Source of the DNA: Klebsiella oxytoca
Lineage (GTDB): Bacteria; Pseudomonadota; Gammaproteobacteria; Enterobacterales; Enterobacteriaceae
Direction of reading: 5' to 3'
Assembly: GCF_009707385.1 (NCBI RefSeq)
Contig: NZ_CP046115.1
Location: forward strand, 2,294,001 to 2,358,000
DNA: 64,000 nucleotides
The notes below the pieces were generated by a model. That model ran no database searches. It was given only the letters and a program-made list of their open reading frames with translations, and was not told the DNA's origin. The translations under genes were made by a program, and so were the position numbers. This document shows, one piece after another, positions 1-13,558 of the stretch. Numbering within the stretch: position 1 is the first letter of the stretch; each line of letters opens with the position of its first letter.

Positions 1-1461
1 TAACAGCTGCCATAATGCCTGCGCGGCGAGGGTATGCGTATCGCCGCCGCTGCTCAGCGCCACCGCTTCGCTGGTAAGCGTCGGGATTCGTCCGCCACCC
101 AGCCATAATGTCGGCAGATATTGGGCGATGCTCACTGAAAAGCCGATCGCCAGCGCCGTCAGCAGCGGGCGCGTCAGGAGGGGCAAGCTGATCAGCCAGA
201 AGATACGCCCTCGCTGCCAGCCAAGAGTCCGGGCAACCAGCGCCGCACGCGGATCGCGAGCGCGCCAGGCCGGAAGCAGAATAAACAGCATCCAGGGTAC
301 CACCCATAGCAGATGCCCCCATAAAACGGTGAGCCACTCGCCGTCCAGCCACGCGTATAGCGCCAGCTGGTATTGTCCGTCTGCCAGCGGCAGGGCGGGT
401 AAAATCAGCGGTAGCCAGAGCCACTGACCAAAACGGGAAGGACCCAGCTCCAGCCACAGCAGGCAAATGACCATGCCGATCAAGGCTGAGCATAGCCCAA
501 GCCACAGGCTGTTGCCGACGCTCTCGCTGACCGGCTGGCTATTGTGCGCTACGGCGGCGAGCAGCAGAGCGCAGACCACCCCGCCAGCAGGCAGGATGAG
601 GGCCAGGCTTTTCCCGATGACCGCGTGCGGCTGCGGGTGGCGGATCCCCTGAATCTGCGGTATACGTCGTCGCCAGAGATGCCAGACTCCCCACGCCGCC
701 AGCGCCATGGTGGCGAGAGTCAGCAGTAGTACCAGGCTGGCGAGGGCACCTTTGGCCTGCTGCAGCTCGTCGCCCTGGCTCAACCATTGCCAGGCCAGCA
801 CCGCCAGCGTCGGCGGGTTGCCCGGACCAATCACCAGCGCGACGTCAACCACCGAAAGGCTCCAGGCGGCGGTAGCCAGCAGTACGACCGATAGCGCCGG
901 AAGCAGCGTGGGTAAAACTAACCACTTCAGACACTGCCAGCGACCGTAGCCAAGGCTTCTTAATACCGTTGCCTCACCGGCCAGACGTTTTTCGCCCAGC
1001 AGACCATAGATTGCCCATAGCAGAAACGCGCTCTCTTTTATCGCCATCGTCAGGCCAAGGCCAATGCCGTAGCGGTCAACTGGTGGGATGAAAAAGGGCA
1101 ACAGGCGAGAGAGCCAGCCGCCTTCAGCAAATAGCAGCAGGGCGGCGGTAGCAAAGGCGACATGAGGCACCGCCAGCAGCAGCGGCAGTCTGGTCGCCAG
1201 CCGTTGCCAGCCGCGCGATGGCCAGAGTGCGGCAACAACGCTGAGAGCAATAAGCAGCGCGCCACCAACCGAAATCAGCGTCGAAACCAGCGTGGCGACC
1301 AGCGCCTGGCAGAACTGCGGGTCGGCAAATAGCGATTGCCAGAGGGAGACCCTGAGTGCCGGAAGCGCCATCAAAGAAACCGCCGGCAGCAGCGGCACAT
1401 AGATGAGCGCGATGGTGCCCCAGGCCAGTAGCGTTAGTGCGTACCGTAGCGGCGCAGCCAT
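1..1461 (-). CDS. ynjC: YnjC, ABC transporter permease (3' end outside window)
   Basis: Inner-membrane permease of the YnjBCD ABC importer, whose substrate is unknown. The reading frame begins at ATG 1461 (MAAPLRYALTLLAWGTIALI) and stays open for 487 codons to the window edge, ending in AAQALWQLL. The E. coli protein is about 511 residues, so about 25 residues are missing. The sequence is strongly hydrophobic with many predicted membrane segments, as expected for a fused double permease. Its start lies 28 bases inside ynjB, so the two are translationally coupled. The ATPase gene ynjD would be expected just beyond the left edge. Confidence 0.88.
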   Translation of the reverse strand, partial: MAAPLRYALTLLAWGTIALIYVPLLPAVSLMALPALRVSLWQSLFADPQFCQALVATLVSTLISVGGALLIALSVVAALWPSRGWQRLATRLPLLLAVPHVAFATAALLLFAEGGWLSRLLPFFIPPVDRYGIGLGLTMAIKESAFLLWAIYGLLGEKRLAGEATVLRSLGYGRWQCLKWLVLPTLLPALSVVLLATAAWSLSVVDVALVIGPGNPPTLAVLAWQWLSQGDELQQAKGALASLVLLLTLATMALAAWGVWHLWRRRIPQIQGIRHPQPHAVIGKSLALILPAGGVVCALLLAAVAHNSQPVSESVGNSLWLGLCSALIGMVICLLWLELGPSRFGQWLWLPLILPALPLADGQYQLALYAWLDGEWLTVLWGHLLWVVPWMLFILLPAWRARDPRAALVARTLGWQRGRIFWLISLPLLTRPLLTALAIGFSVSIAQYLPTLWLGGGRIPTLTSEAVALSSGGDTHTLAAQALWQLL

Positions 1462-2594
1462 TCCTGCTCCAGGGCTTCAACCCAGTCGGCATGCGGTTCA
1501 CCCAGCATCGGCGGCATATCTTTCGGCACAACGGCGTCAAAAGTCCGACGCTGTTCGTCCGTTAAAGCCGCTGGATCCAGCACGCTGGGATCGCCCCATA
1601 CTGCTGGGTCGGCTTTGCGCAGCTGCGCCTGCGGCGAGAGCAGGAAATTAGCGACGACCTTCGCGGCCGCCGTTGCGCGGGCATTGGCCGGGATCGCCAC
1701 AAAATGCACGTTACCGAGCATTCCCTGACGAAAACCGAAGCCGTAGCTGTCTTCTGGCAGCTCCCCGCTGGCCGCTTTTTGCTGCGCGTGCAGCGGGTTA
1801 AAGGTCAGCGAAAGCTTGAGGGTGCCATTGTTCAGCATGGTATCCATACGGGCGGGCGACGCCGGGAAGTCGCGGCCCTGGCGCCACAGAAGAGGATGGA
1901 GCTGGTCAAGATATTGCCACAGCGGCGCGGTCACTTCGCCAAAGGTATCTTTCTGCGGCGGCTGGCGCAGGGCATCGGGATGCGAGGTGAGCGTCAGCAG
2001 CAGCTGTTCGAGAAAAGCGGTCCCGGTAAAATCCGGCGGACGCGGATAGGTGATGCTCCCGGGATGCGCGGCGGCGAAAGCCAGCAGCGCCTGCGCATTT
2101 GTTGGCGCGTCGGGTGTTTGCGATCGGCGGGCAATAAAGGTGAGCTGCGCGCTGCCCCACGGGGACTCCGCGCCATCGGTCGGAATGGAGAAATCCTCAC
2201 GCACCGGTTTTTGCGTATCGACAAAGCGCCAGTTGGGCAGGGTTTCCGCCCACCGGGTATGCAGCAGCTTGGCGCTCTTCAGGGTACGAAAATTCTCGCC
2301 GTTAACCCACAGCAGATCGATGGAGCCGCCCTGACGGCGTCCGGCGCGGGCTTCGGTCTGGATACGCTTCACCGCATCGGCGGCATCGGCGATATGTACG
2401 ATGCGCAGGTCGATGGCGTAGTCGCGTTTTACCTCGCCGCTGACCCAATCGAGATAGCGGTTGACCGCCGGGTCGCCGCCCCAGGCGTTAAACCACACCG
2501 TCTGGCCGCGGGCTTCCTGCTGTGTGGCTTGCCAGTCGGCGCTGGCGGTCAGCGGGGAGAGCAGCAGTAGAGCGAAGAGCAATAAACTGCGCAT
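1434..2594 (-). CDS. ynjB: YnjB, periplasmic substrate-binding protein of an ABC importer
   Basis: Predicted solute-binding protein of 386 residues for the YnjBCD importer. A clear signal peptide (MRSLLLFALLLLSPLTASA) directs export to the periplasm; the rest resembles a family 1 solute-binding protein. ATG 2594 is chosen over the in-frame GTG at 2600 because AAGGAG lies about seven bases upstream. It sits 9 bases downstream of ynjA and overlaps ynjC, so ydjX-ydjZ-ynjA-ynjB-ynjC reads as one leftward transcription unit. The substrate cannot be told from sequence. Confidence 0.88.
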   Translation of the reverse strand: MRSLLLFALLLLSPLTASADWQATQQEARGQTVWFNAWGGDPAVNRYLDWVSGEVKRDYAIDLRIVHIADAADAVKRIQTEARAGRRQGGSIDLLWVNGENFRTLKSAKLLHTRWAETLPNWRFVDTQKPVREDFSIPTDGAESPWGSAQLTFIARRSQTPDAPTNAQALLAFAAAHPGSITYPRPPDFTGTAFLEQLLLTLTSHPDALRQPPQKDTFGEVTAPLWQYLDQLHPLLWRQGRDFPASPARMDTMLNNGTLKLSLTFNPLHAQQKAASGELPEDSYGFGFRQGMLGNVHFVAIPANARATAAAKVVANFLLSPQAQLRKADPAVWGDPSVLDPAALTDEQRRTFDAVVPKDMPPMLGEPHADWVEALEQEWLRRYGTH

Positions 2595-2603
2595 GACCAC
2601 TCC

Positions 2604-3155
2604 TTAGGGTCTTGAATCGGTCGGAACCTGGCACAATCCCTGGGCAGGGATTGCCATGGCAGAATTAAAGCGCGCCGAGAGGTTTTGTAACCCGATCAGC
2701 GCGGTGAGTTCAGTTAGCGCCTGAGCATCAAACTGGCGAGCCAGCTTAGCGCGTAACGCGTCGTCAACGATCGGAGGCGTCATGCTCGCCGCTTCGGCGT
2801 ACTCCAGCGCCAGCCGCTCGCGCTCGCTGAATAGCGCGCTGTCTCGCCACCCGGCGACTGCCAGGAGTTTATCGCTGCCGCCGCAGCGCTCCGCCAGCTT
2901 CATATTGGTGATATCAATACAAAACTCGCACAGGCACAGCTGCGCGACGCGGGCGCTGACCAGCGAACGCAGTACCGGGTCGAGAGGCGAGCGCCTACGT
3001 TCCAGATAGCCAACGAACATTGACACCAGGTAAAACACCAGGGGGATACGCCCCCACCAGCGGATAGGACTGAGCACCTCGCCGTAATGGCGGCGATGCA
3101 GCCAGGCCTGCGGACGCAGAATCAGGGGAATGGACTTCAGGGGCGGTAAGCTCAT
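2604..3155 (-). CDS. ynjA: YnjA, AhpD/carboxymuconolactone decarboxylase family protein
   Basis: A 183-residue soluble protein of the AhpD-like fold. It carries the CxxC redox pair of this family (LCEFCID, about residue 80), typical of alkylhydroperoxidase-type proteins. The length equals that of E. coli YnjA. The start ATG 3155 follows a good GAGGAG site and overlaps the ydjZ stop by four bases (ATGA). Its actual substrate is unknown; peroxide reduction is only a family inference. Confidence 0.85.
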   Translation of the reverse strand: MSLPPLKSIPLILRPQAWLHRRHYGEVLSPIRWWGRIPLVFYLVSMFVGYLERRRSPLDPVLRSLVSARVAQLCLCEFCIDITNMKLAERCGGSDKLLAVAGWRDSALFSERERLALEYAEAASMTPPIVDDALRAKLARQFDAQALTELTALIGLQNLSARFNSAMAIPAQGLCQVPTDSRP

Positions 3156-3850
3156 CGTGAACTCCTCTTCTGTTGTTCAAGATAGAGTGCTTTCGCGACC
3201 ACCACCACAATGGCCAGCGCAAACATGATTGACAGACCGGTCAACAGCCAGAAGGTACCGCCGGTCAGCAGGCTGCCGGTCCATGAATAGACAATCGTCG
3301 CGGGCAGCTGGCCGAGACCGGTAGCCAGCATAAAGTGGCGAAAGCGTATCGACGTCAGCCCGGCGGCGTAGCTCACCGGATCAAACGGCACGAAAGGCAG
3401 CAGGCGGCAGATCAATATCGTGTGTTTGCCGTAGCGGGCAAAAAAGCCATCCATACTTCGCAACACGCTTTTACCGGTGAGTTTTTCCACCACCTCACGA
3501 CCGAGAACTCTGGCGATAAAAAAGCACAGCGCCGCCCCGGCCATCGAGCTGACCCACGACAGCGCGCCGCCCCAGAAGGCACCGAACAGGGAAGCGTTAG
3601 CAAAGGTTATCAGGAAGGCGGGAAGCGGGGCGATTATCGCCTGTAGAATCATCAGCGCGAAGGAGACCAGCGCCGCCTGCGGGCCCCAGGAGTCGATAAA
3701 GCGCTCAATCGCCGGCTGATCGAGCGTGGCAAAGGCCGCAAGACTCTGCTGTATGAAATCATTTATGCCGGGTATTCGCCACCATGCCAGCAGCGCCGCA
3801 AGCAGCGTAATGACAACGGCTATCCGGTAGCGCGCTTTACTCTTTTTCAT
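3152..3850 (-). CDS. ydjZ: YdjZ, TVP38/TMEM64 family inner-membrane protein
   Basis: A 232-residue membrane protein of the DedA-related TVP38/TMEM64 (VTT domain) family, some members of which move lipids across membranes. Visible features are an N-terminal membrane segment, the central motif F..ANASLFG.FWG and the R.LPFVPFDPVSYAAGL motif. Start ATG 3850 (MKKSKARYRI) overlaps the end of ydjX by 14 bases. In E. coli ydjY lies between ydjX and ydjZ; here there is no room for it. Confidence 0.87.
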   Translation of the reverse strand: MKKSKARYRIAVVITLLAALLAWWRIPGINDFIQQSLAAFATLDQPAIERFIDSWGPQAALVSFALMILQAIIAPLPAFLITFANASLFGAFWGGALSWVSSMAGAALCFFIARVLGREVVEKLTGKSVLRSMDGFFARYGKHTILICRLLPFVPFDPVSYAAGLTSIRFRHFMLATGLGQLPATIVYSWTGSLLTGGTFWLLTGLSIMFALAIVVVVAKALYLEQQKRSSR

Positions 3851-4548
3851 CTTCAGCCTGTAGCCGTTCGGTATCGATTCGCCGATAGCGGGCATATCTT
3901 TTCGCCGCCTGAATTAAGGTAAATAAGGCTAGTCCTGCGACAGTCAGCTTAAGCATAAAAATAACGGTGATACCGTCGCGGATAAGTTCGCTGGCCATTA
4001 GCGTATAAATATAAATGCCGGGTAAGGTAGTGACGGCGGAAATAAAGGTAAAAGACCAGAATGGAATAGCCGTCAGGCCGTACGCATAATTCTGCAGATT
4101 ATAAGGAAAGAGTGGAATGAGGCGCGTCAGAATTAAAAAGTCGCTGCCGCTACGGGCGATCCCTTTTTCAATTGCCTGAAATACCGCCGTTTGCCCGACG
4201 TATTTTAACAGCAGCTCGCGCCCCAGCCAGCGGGCGAACAGAAACGACAGGGATGAGGCAACCGTTGCCGCCAGCAGCGATAGCAAGGTTCCCGGTAGAG
4301 GACCAAAAATGACGCCGCCGGCGATAACCAAAACGCTTCCCGGAATCAAAAACAGAGTGGCGATAATAAATAGCAGAATATAGAGCGTATAGCCGAAGGT
4401 TCCGCTTTGGCGGATAGTCTCGCGCAGATGGTGAAAATTGGTGACCAGCTCGGCAAAACCCGTCTGATGGATAATCCAGACCATCATGCTCAAGACGACC
4501 GCAACAGAAAGCAGCTTCAGTTCAGCTTTATGACGGCTTCTTTTGCAT
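3837..4548 (-). CDS. ydjX: YdjX, TVP38/TMEM64 family protein with an apparent frameshift at its start
   Basis: Paralog of the downstream YdjZ with the same VTT-domain signatures (LLPGSVLVIAGGVIFGPLPG, RLIPLFPYNLQNYAYGL). The body of the protein reads in one frame from about 4536 to the stop at 3837. The only ATG with a Shine-Dalgarno site (AGGAG, ATG at 4548) is one base out of that frame and meets TAA after six codons. Deleting one A from the run CAAAA just after this ATG would restore a normal start. Otherwise translation must begin at a TTG (4622) without a ribosome site, or inside the first membrane segment. Function is known only by family. Confidence 0.72.
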
Positions 4549-4647
4549 GGGGTTCTCCTGTATTGCCGGGCGGGCGAAAAGTGCGCGCGACAGTATAATA
4601 GTTTGCCGGCGTTAACAATCAATTACGGCGGCTTTTTTGATATCACG

Positions 4648-4672
4648 CAGGCTCTCCGGGTCAGAGAGCCTG
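4648..4672 (-). terminator. Hairpin downstream of xthA
   Basis: An inverted repeat (CAGGCTCT / AGAGCCTG) lies between the xthA stop and ydjX. No uridine run follows directly, so it may be an mRNA-stabilising hairpin or a weak terminator. Confidence 0.35.
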
Positions 4673-4685
4673 ATTAAGGGAAGAT

Positions 4686-5492
4686 TTAGGCTTTAAAGGT
4701 CGCCCAGACCGGTGCATGGTCGGATGGTTTTTCCATTGCGCGAATTTCGTAGTCAATTCCGGTTTCAACGCAGCGCTGCGCCAGCGGATTACTTGCCAGC
4801 AAAAGGTCGATACGCAGCCCGCGGTTATCGTCAAAGCCTTTAGAGCGATAGTCGAACCACGAAAAATGTTCGTTATCCTGTGGGTTTGCATGGCGGTACG
4901 TATCCACCAGACCCCAGCCCAGCAGACGATCCATCCATTCGCGCTCTTCCGGCAGGAATGAACATTTGCCGGTACGCAGCCAGCGCTTGCGGTTCTCTTC
5001 ACCGATGCCGATGTCGAGATCGGTGGGGCTGATATTCATATCGCCCATAATCAGTACCGGATTGTCTTTATTCAGCTCGGTATCGAGGTAGTTTTGCAGA
5101 TTCTGGTAAAACGCCGCCTTGGCCGGGAATTTGGTTTCATGATCGCGGCTTTCTCCCTGCGGGAAATAGCCGTTAATCACCGTCACGTTGCCGAACGGAG
5201 AGGGGATTTCCGCCATGATAATGCGGCGCTGGGCCTCTTCACCATCGTTCGGAAAACCGCGACGCACGGCGATCGGCGTCTCTTTGGTCAGCAGCGCGAC
5301 ACCGTAATGGCCTTTCTGTCCGTGATAAAAGACGTTGTAGCCAAGCTTCGCTACCTCTTCAAGGGGAAACATGTCGTCGTGGACTTTGGTTTCCTGAAGA
5401 CCGATGACGTCGGGCTGGTGTTTATCGATGATGGCGGCCAGCTGATGCGGGCGGGCACGCAGGCCGTTGATATTAAAAGAGACAAATTTCAT
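4686..5492 (-). CDS. xthA: Exonuclease III
   Basis: AP endonuclease and 3'-5' exonuclease of base excision repair, cytoplasmic, Mg-dependent. The protein is 268 residues, the E. coli length, from [13 protein letters not shown] at ATG 5492. Active-site features of the EEP fold are visible: N7, E34 in LQETK, the [11 protein letters not shown] block, the [16 protein letters not shown] block and the C-terminal SDHAPVW histidine. It is transcribed away from the ast operon. Confidence 0.96.
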   Translation of the reverse strand: MKFVSFNINGLRARPHQLAAIIDKHQPDVIGLQETKVHDDMFPLEEVAKLGYNVFYHGQKGHYGVALLTKETPIAVRRGFPNDGEEAQRRIIMAEIPSPFGNVTVINGYFPQGESRDHETKFPAKAAFYQNLQNYLDTELNKDNPVLIMGDMNISPTDLDIGIGEENRKRWLRTGKCSFLPEEREWMDRLLGWGLVDTYRHANPQDNEHFSWFDYRSKGFDDNRGLRIDLLLASNPLAQRCVETGIDYEIRAMEKPSDHAPVWATFKA

Positions 5493-5936
5493 AGTCGCTG
5501 CCACTGTGCAAGGTAAATAGTGCAGGGATGGTAGCAGAAATTCGGCGGGCTGGCTGCGGTAAGACGGTTTAATCTGCTAATGACGGCGGTTAATTGCCCG
5601 TTTTCCCGAACGGTGCACCATTGTGCAACGCAATGCGCCAAAAAAGGGCAGTTATTACCGATAAATTTCGTCAACGATCACAATTACAGAATTATATCTC
5701 ACCTCTGCATAACCTTTCTTTTTATTTCACTGCTAAAGCCTCTTTTGCCATTTTTATTCACTTTTTATGCATTTCTTGTGAATAGTGAGCTTGCGTAACT
5801 TATTGATATTTCGTTGGCAATATCGATTTATGCATTTTTACCTCTGGCTGGCACGAACCGTGCAATCTACATTTACAGCGTAATAACCATATTCATTAAC
5901 ATTATTTAAACTTTTTGTTTACCGGAAGAGGTCGAT
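5493..5936. other. Divergent intergenic region between xthA and astC
   Basis: This 444-base non-coding stretch is AT-rich toward astC. It holds the sigma-54 promoter listed separately. At 5614-5627 there is a short palindrome, TGCACCATTGTGCA, with NtrC-like half sites but three bases closer than the usual NtrC box. It is therefore only a weak candidate enhancer. No small gene is supported. Confidence 0.5.
5849..5864 (+). promoter_or_regulatory. Sigma-54 promoter of the ast operon
   Basis: TGGCACGAACCGTGCA matches the -24/-12 consensus TGGCACN5TTGC with one mismatch. It lies about 70 bases before the astC start. In E. coli astC is transcribed by RNA polymerase with sigma-54 and NtrC under nitrogen limitation, and the same control is inferred here. 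Confidence 0.8.
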
Positions 5937-7156
5937 ATGTCTCAGTCAATTACGCGTAGCAACTTTGATGAATGGATGATGCCTGTATACGCGCCAGCGG
6001 CTTTTATTCCGGTACGCGGCGAGGGTTCACGCCTGTGGGATCAGCAGGGGAAAGAGTATATCGATTTTGCGGGCGGTATAGCGGTTAACGCCCTTGGTCA
6101 CGCCCATCCGCGGCTGGTTAAGGCGCTGGCCGAGCAGGCGGGTAAGTTCTGGCACACCGGCAACGGTTATACCAATGAGCCGGTGCTGCGTCTGGCTAAA
6201 CAGCTGATCGACGCCACCTTTGCCGACCGGGTCTTTTTCTGTAACTCAGGGGCGGAAGCTAACGAAGCGGCGCTAAAACTGGCGCGTAAATACGCTCACG
6301 ACCATTATGGCAGCGAGAAAAGCGGCATTGTGGCATTCAAAAACGCTTTTCATGGCCGCACGCTGTTCACCGTTTCCGCCGGCGGTCAGCCGGCCTATTC
6401 GCAGGATTTTGCGCCGCTGCCGCCGCAAATTCAGCACGCCATCTACAACGACCTCGACTCGGCAAAGGCGCTGATTAACGACAGCACCTGCGCGGTGATC
6501 GTCGAGCCTGTGCAGGGTGAAGGCGGCGTGGTGCCTGCGCAGGCTGATTTCCTGCGCGGCCTGCGTGAACTGTGCGATGCGCATAATGCGCTGCTGATTT
6601 TTGATGAGGTGCAGACTGGCGTAGGCCGCACCGGCGAACTGTACGCCTACATGCACTATGGCGTGACGCCGGACGTACTTTCTACGGCTAAAGCGCTGGG
6701 CGGCGGCTTCCCGATCGGCGCGCTGCTGGCAAGCGAGCGCTGCGCCAGCGTGATGACCGTCGGCACTCACGGCACTACCTACGGCGGTAACCCGCTGGCC
6801 TGCGCAGTCGCGGGGGAAGTATTTTCTATCGTCAATACCCACGACGTTCTCAACGGCGTTAAGCAGCGCCATCAGTGGTTCAGCGAACGACTCAACGCGA
6901 TTAATGCGCGTTATGGCCTGTTTAAAGAGATCCGCGGTCTGGGGCTGCTCATTGGCTGCGTGCTGAAGGATGAATATGCCGGGAAGGCGAAGACAATCAG
7001 CAATCAGGCAGCGGAAGAAGGGCTGATGATTTTAATTGCCGGCGCCAATGTGGTGCGCTTCGCTCCGGCGCTGATTATCAGCGAAGAAGAGATTAACCAC
7101 GGGCTGGATCGCTTTGAGCTGGCCTGCAAACGCTTTCTCGCGGGGGTCTCATCATG

Positions 7157-7157
<1 letters not shown>
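5937..7157 (+). CDS. astC: Succinylornithine transaminase
   Basis: PLP enzyme of 406 residues that transfers the amino group of N2-succinylornithine to 2-oxoglutarate, step 3 of the arginine succinyltransferase pathway. Class III aminotransferase motifs are clear: the [15 protein letters not shown] block, [14 protein letters not shown], and the PLP lysine K252 in STAKALGGG. It is first in astCADBE; its stop overlaps the start of astA. The ATG at 5937 has a GGAAGAGG ribosome site. It also resembles ArgD, but the operon settles the assignment. Confidence 0.95.
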
Positions 7158-10985
<3,828 letters not shown>

Positions 10986-10994
10986 GGAGGCGTA

Positions 10995-11957
10995 GTGGAA
11001 GACTTTCTGGCATTAACTCTGGCGGGGCGTTTGCCTCACCATTTCCATGGTCAAACCGCGCAGTTTCGCTGGCACTGGATCGACTGCGGCATTTTGCAGC
11101 TCATCCCCCATGAGCCCTGTGACCGTTCACTGGTTTTATCATCAGGGATTCATGGCAACGAAACCGCACCGGTGGAAATTACCGATCTGCTGCTGCGTCA
11201 GCTGTTTCGCGGGGAAGTCTCGCTACGCTGGCGGCTGCTGGTTATCTTCGGTAACCCCCAGGCGCTGAGGGCCAATAAGCGTTATATGCATAGCGATATC
11301 AACCGCATGTTTGGCGAGCGCTGGCGAACTTTTGGCGCCAGCGATGAAACCGTCCGCGCCCGACAGCTGGAGTATGCGCTGGCGCGGTTTTATTCGATGA
11401 GCAGCGGTGAGCGCTGGCACCTGGATTTACATACCGCTATTCGCGGCTCGTTGCATACCCGCTTCGGCGTACTGCCTGCGCGCGATAAGCCGTGGGATGA
11501 AAATTTTCTGCGCTGGCTTGGGGCCGCAGGGCTGGAAGCGCTGGTATTTCATCAGCAGCCGGGCGGTACCTTTACCCATTTCAGCTGCCAACGTTTCGCC
11601 GCGCTCTCCTGCACGCTGGAGCTGGGGAAGGCGTTGCCCTTTGGCGACAACGATCTGAGTTTGTTTGCAGCCACCCAACGCGCGCTGTCGCGGCTGCTGG
11701 CGGGAGACCTGACGGTGGAAGAGGAGCAGACGCCTCTGTGCTACAGGGTGGTGCGGCAAATCACCCGCGGGAGTGAGCAGTTCCAACTGCATATGTCGGC
11801 GCAGACGCTGAATTTCACGCCGTTTAGCGTCGGGACGCTGCTTGCAGAAGACGGCGATACCCGTTACGTGGTGGAAAAAGAACAACAGTATGTTCTCTTT
11901 CCTAACCCCAGCGTCGCCCTGGGCCAGCGCGCCGGGCTGATGTTAGAGCGCATCTAG
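10995..11957 (+). CDS. astE: Succinylglutamate desuccinylase
   Basis: Zinc hydrolase (AstE/AspA family, 320 residues) that splits N-succinylglutamate into glutamate and succinate, the last ast step. The metal-binding HGNE motif ([11 protein letters not shown]) and the later [11 protein letters not shown] histidine are visible. GTG 10995 is the start, placed seven bases after a strong AAGGAGG. It ends the operon and is followed by a terminator hairpin. Confidence 0.94.
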   Translation: MEDFLALTLAGRLPHHFHGQTAQFRWHWIDCGILQLIPHEPCDRSLVLSSGIHGNETAPVEITDLLLRQLFRGEVSLRWRLLVIFGNPQALRANKRYMHSDINRMFGERWRTFGASDETVRARQLEYALARFYSMSSGERWHLDLHTAIRGSLHTRFGVLPARDKPWDENFLRWLGAAGLEALVFHQQPGGTFTHFSCQRFAALSCTLELGKALPFGDNDLSLFAATQRALSRLLAGDLTVEEEQTPLCYRVVRQITRGSEQFQLHMSAQTLNFTPFSVGTLLAEDGDTRYVVEKEQQYVLFPNPSVALGQRAGLMLERI

Positions 11958-11962
11958 TGATA

Positions 11963-11995
11963 CCGTCGCCCGACAGGGCGGCGGCGTTTATTTTG
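11963..11995 (+). terminator. Terminator of the ast operon
   Basis: A nine-pair stem (CCGTCGCCC with GGGCGGCGG, loop GACA) is followed by CGTTTATTTTG. It lies six bases after the astE stop. Confidence 0.6.
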
Positions 11996-12308
11996 CCGTT
12001 TATTTTTTCCTGGTGATTTTATTTTTTCGTGCTTTAACTAATGATTGCAGATTATTCCTGGATATATGCTTTGTTTTTAATCTTTGCTGATTTATAATCT
12101 TCATAATTTCTCAACAAAACAGTCTGTTAGTTATTTCATCTTGCACTTATCTCCTCATTTTCCTTATTTTCTCCACAATTGGTGAGAAAATGTTTTTTAC
12201 ACTTTCAATGTTTTACGCTTGCTCTGACTAATTGACGATAAACGCCGTAAAGTTAATCTCGTCAACACGGCAACGCGCCGTAAAAATAACGCAAAGTAAG
12301 GATTGAAT
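11996..12308. other. AT-rich intergenic region upstream of spy
   Basis: No gene is supported here. In E. coli spy is controlled by CpxR and BaeR. Several GTAAA-like half sites occur (12195-12255, both strands), but none has clean CpxR spacing, so no site is called. Confidence 0.4.
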
Positions 12309-12791
12309 ATGAAAAAGATTACTGCACTGTTTGTTGCCTCTACTCTGGCTCTGGGCGCGGCTAACCTGGCCCACGCGGCTGACACTACTGCCACCGCAGG
12401 CGATACCGCTCCGATGATGCATCATAAACGCGGACCTGCCGGCCCACATGAAATGATGTTTAAAGGTCTGAACCTGACCGATGCGCAGAAAACGCAAATT
12501 CGTGACATCATGAAAAGCCAGCGTGAAAACATGAAGCGTCCTTCTCTGGATGAGCGCCGCGCGATGCATGAGCTGGTTGCCAGCGATACCTTCGATAAGG
12601 CAAAAGCCGAAGCGCAGATTGAGAAAATGGAGGCCCAGCATAAAGAGATGGCGCTGGCCCGTCTGGAAACTCAGAACAAGATTTATAACATTCTGACGCC
12701 GGAACAGAAAAAACAGTTTAATGCCAATTTTGAGAAGCATCTGACAGATCGTAAAGCGCCGGCAGGTAAAATGCCTGCACCAGCTGAATAA
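12309..12791 (+). CDS. spy: Spy, ATP-independent periplasmic chaperone
   Basis: Envelope stress chaperone of 160 residues that protects unfolded periplasmic proteins. A signal peptide (MKKITALFVASTLALGAANL..AHA) precedes a helical body with the two LTxxQ motifs of the Spy/CpxP family (LTDAQKTQIRDIM and LTPEQKKQF). ATG 12309 is chosen over TTG 12303 because AAGGA lies at 12298-12302. Next to astE as in E. coli. Confidence 0.95.
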   Translation: MKKITALFVASTLALGAANLAHAADTTATAGDTAPMMHHKRGPAGPHEMMFKGLNLTDAQKTQIRDIMKSQRENMKRPSLDERRAMHELVASDTFDKAKAEAQIEKMEAQHKEMALARLETQNKIYNILTPEQKKQFNANFEKHLTDRKAPAGKMPAPAE

Positions 12792-12810
12792 CTCAGCGCG
12801 CTGACTTAAG

Positions 12811-12867
12811 ACCGCCGGTCTTGCCCAATAATGCCAACAGGCTTTGGGCAGGACCGGCGGTTTTTTT
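12811..12867 (+). terminator. Strong terminator after spy
   Basis: A long, nearly perfect stem pairs ACCGCCGGTCTTGCCCA with TGGGCAGGACCGGCGGT and is followed by seven T residues. Confidence 0.9.
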
Positions 12868-13011
12868 ACGCAAAATGCTGCTACAGAAAGCGATCCTTAA
12901 AGGATCCTGATTTACCTGGCTGGGTCGAATATGCAAGTATTGAGGCTTTGATAGCTACCACGGACGCAAATGTCCTGGTGCTACAGCCTACTATCTTCAG
13001 GGATCTTGCAT

Positions 13012-13554
13012 ATGGAAATGTATATCGGCCTTGCCGCCATCGTGGTTTTTCTCGCCTGGGTCGTTATGACCTATAACCGTTTTATCTCCCTGCGGCGTTT
13101 CAAAGACGAAGCCTGGAGCGGCATCGCCGTCCAGCTCAAGCGGCGCCACGATTTAGCGCCGAATCTGCTTAGCCTGGTGAAACGCTACGCGCAGCATGAA
13201 AAAGAGCTGCTGGAAGAAATATCCCGCCAGCGCAGCGAGCTGGTCGGCAGTACCCGGCAGATAGCCGACAGCGAACGTCAGTACTCCGGTACGCTAGGGC
13301 GCATCTTCGCGCTCGGCGAAGCTTATCCCGAGCTCAAAGCCAGCGAAAACTACCTTTCCTTGCAGCAATCGCTTAGCGAAATAGAAGAGCAGCTGCAGAT
13401 GGCCCGTCGTTACTTCAACGGCACCGTGCGCGATTTCAATATTCTGGTTGAGTCTTTTCCCAGCCTGCTGCTGGCACGTCTGTTTAATTTTAAAACAGAG
13501 GCTTTCTTTGAACTTGATTCACCTGAGGAAGCGAAATCACCACGGATGGAGTGA
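13012..13554 (+). CDS. LemA family protein
   Basis: A 180-residue protein of the LemA family: one N-terminal membrane anchor (IGLAAIVVFLAWVVM), then a long alpha-helical bundle. The family signatures are visible (YNRFISLRRFKDEAWSGIAVQLKRRHDLAPNLL in part, and the later YFNGTVRDFNILVESFPSLLLA block). ATG 13012 is placed by the family N-terminus. It is four bases upstream of a DUF2207 gene, a pairing that suggests a joint membrane role. E. coli K-12 has no equivalent between spy and cho. Function is not established for the family. Confidence 0.88.
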   Translation: MEMYIGLAAIVVFLAWVVMTYNRFISLRRFKDEAWSGIAVQLKRRHDLAPNLLSLVKRYAQHEKELLEEISRQRSELVGSTRQIADSERQYSGTLGRIFALGEAYPELKASENYLSLQQSLSEIEEQLQMARRYFNGTVRDFNILVESFPSLLLARLFNFKTEAFFELDSPEEAKSPRME

Positions 13555-13558
13555 TGTC

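Noticed and set aside
128..1268. Short open frames on both strands at the left end
   Set aside because: They lie within the continuous ynjC frame, which runs to the window edge and matches the known protein.
1704..2570. A 288-codon plus-strand frame opposite ynjB
   Set aside because: Arginine/glycine-rich shadow of the GC-rich ynjB gene; no ribosome site or family.
5614..5627. NtrC enhancer upstream of astC
   Set aside because: The half sites TGCAC and GTGCA are three bases closer than the usual NtrC box, so it is not called as a site.
12195..12255. CpxR boxes upstream of spy
   Set aside because: GTAAA-type half sites occur but none has the expected spacing of about five bases.
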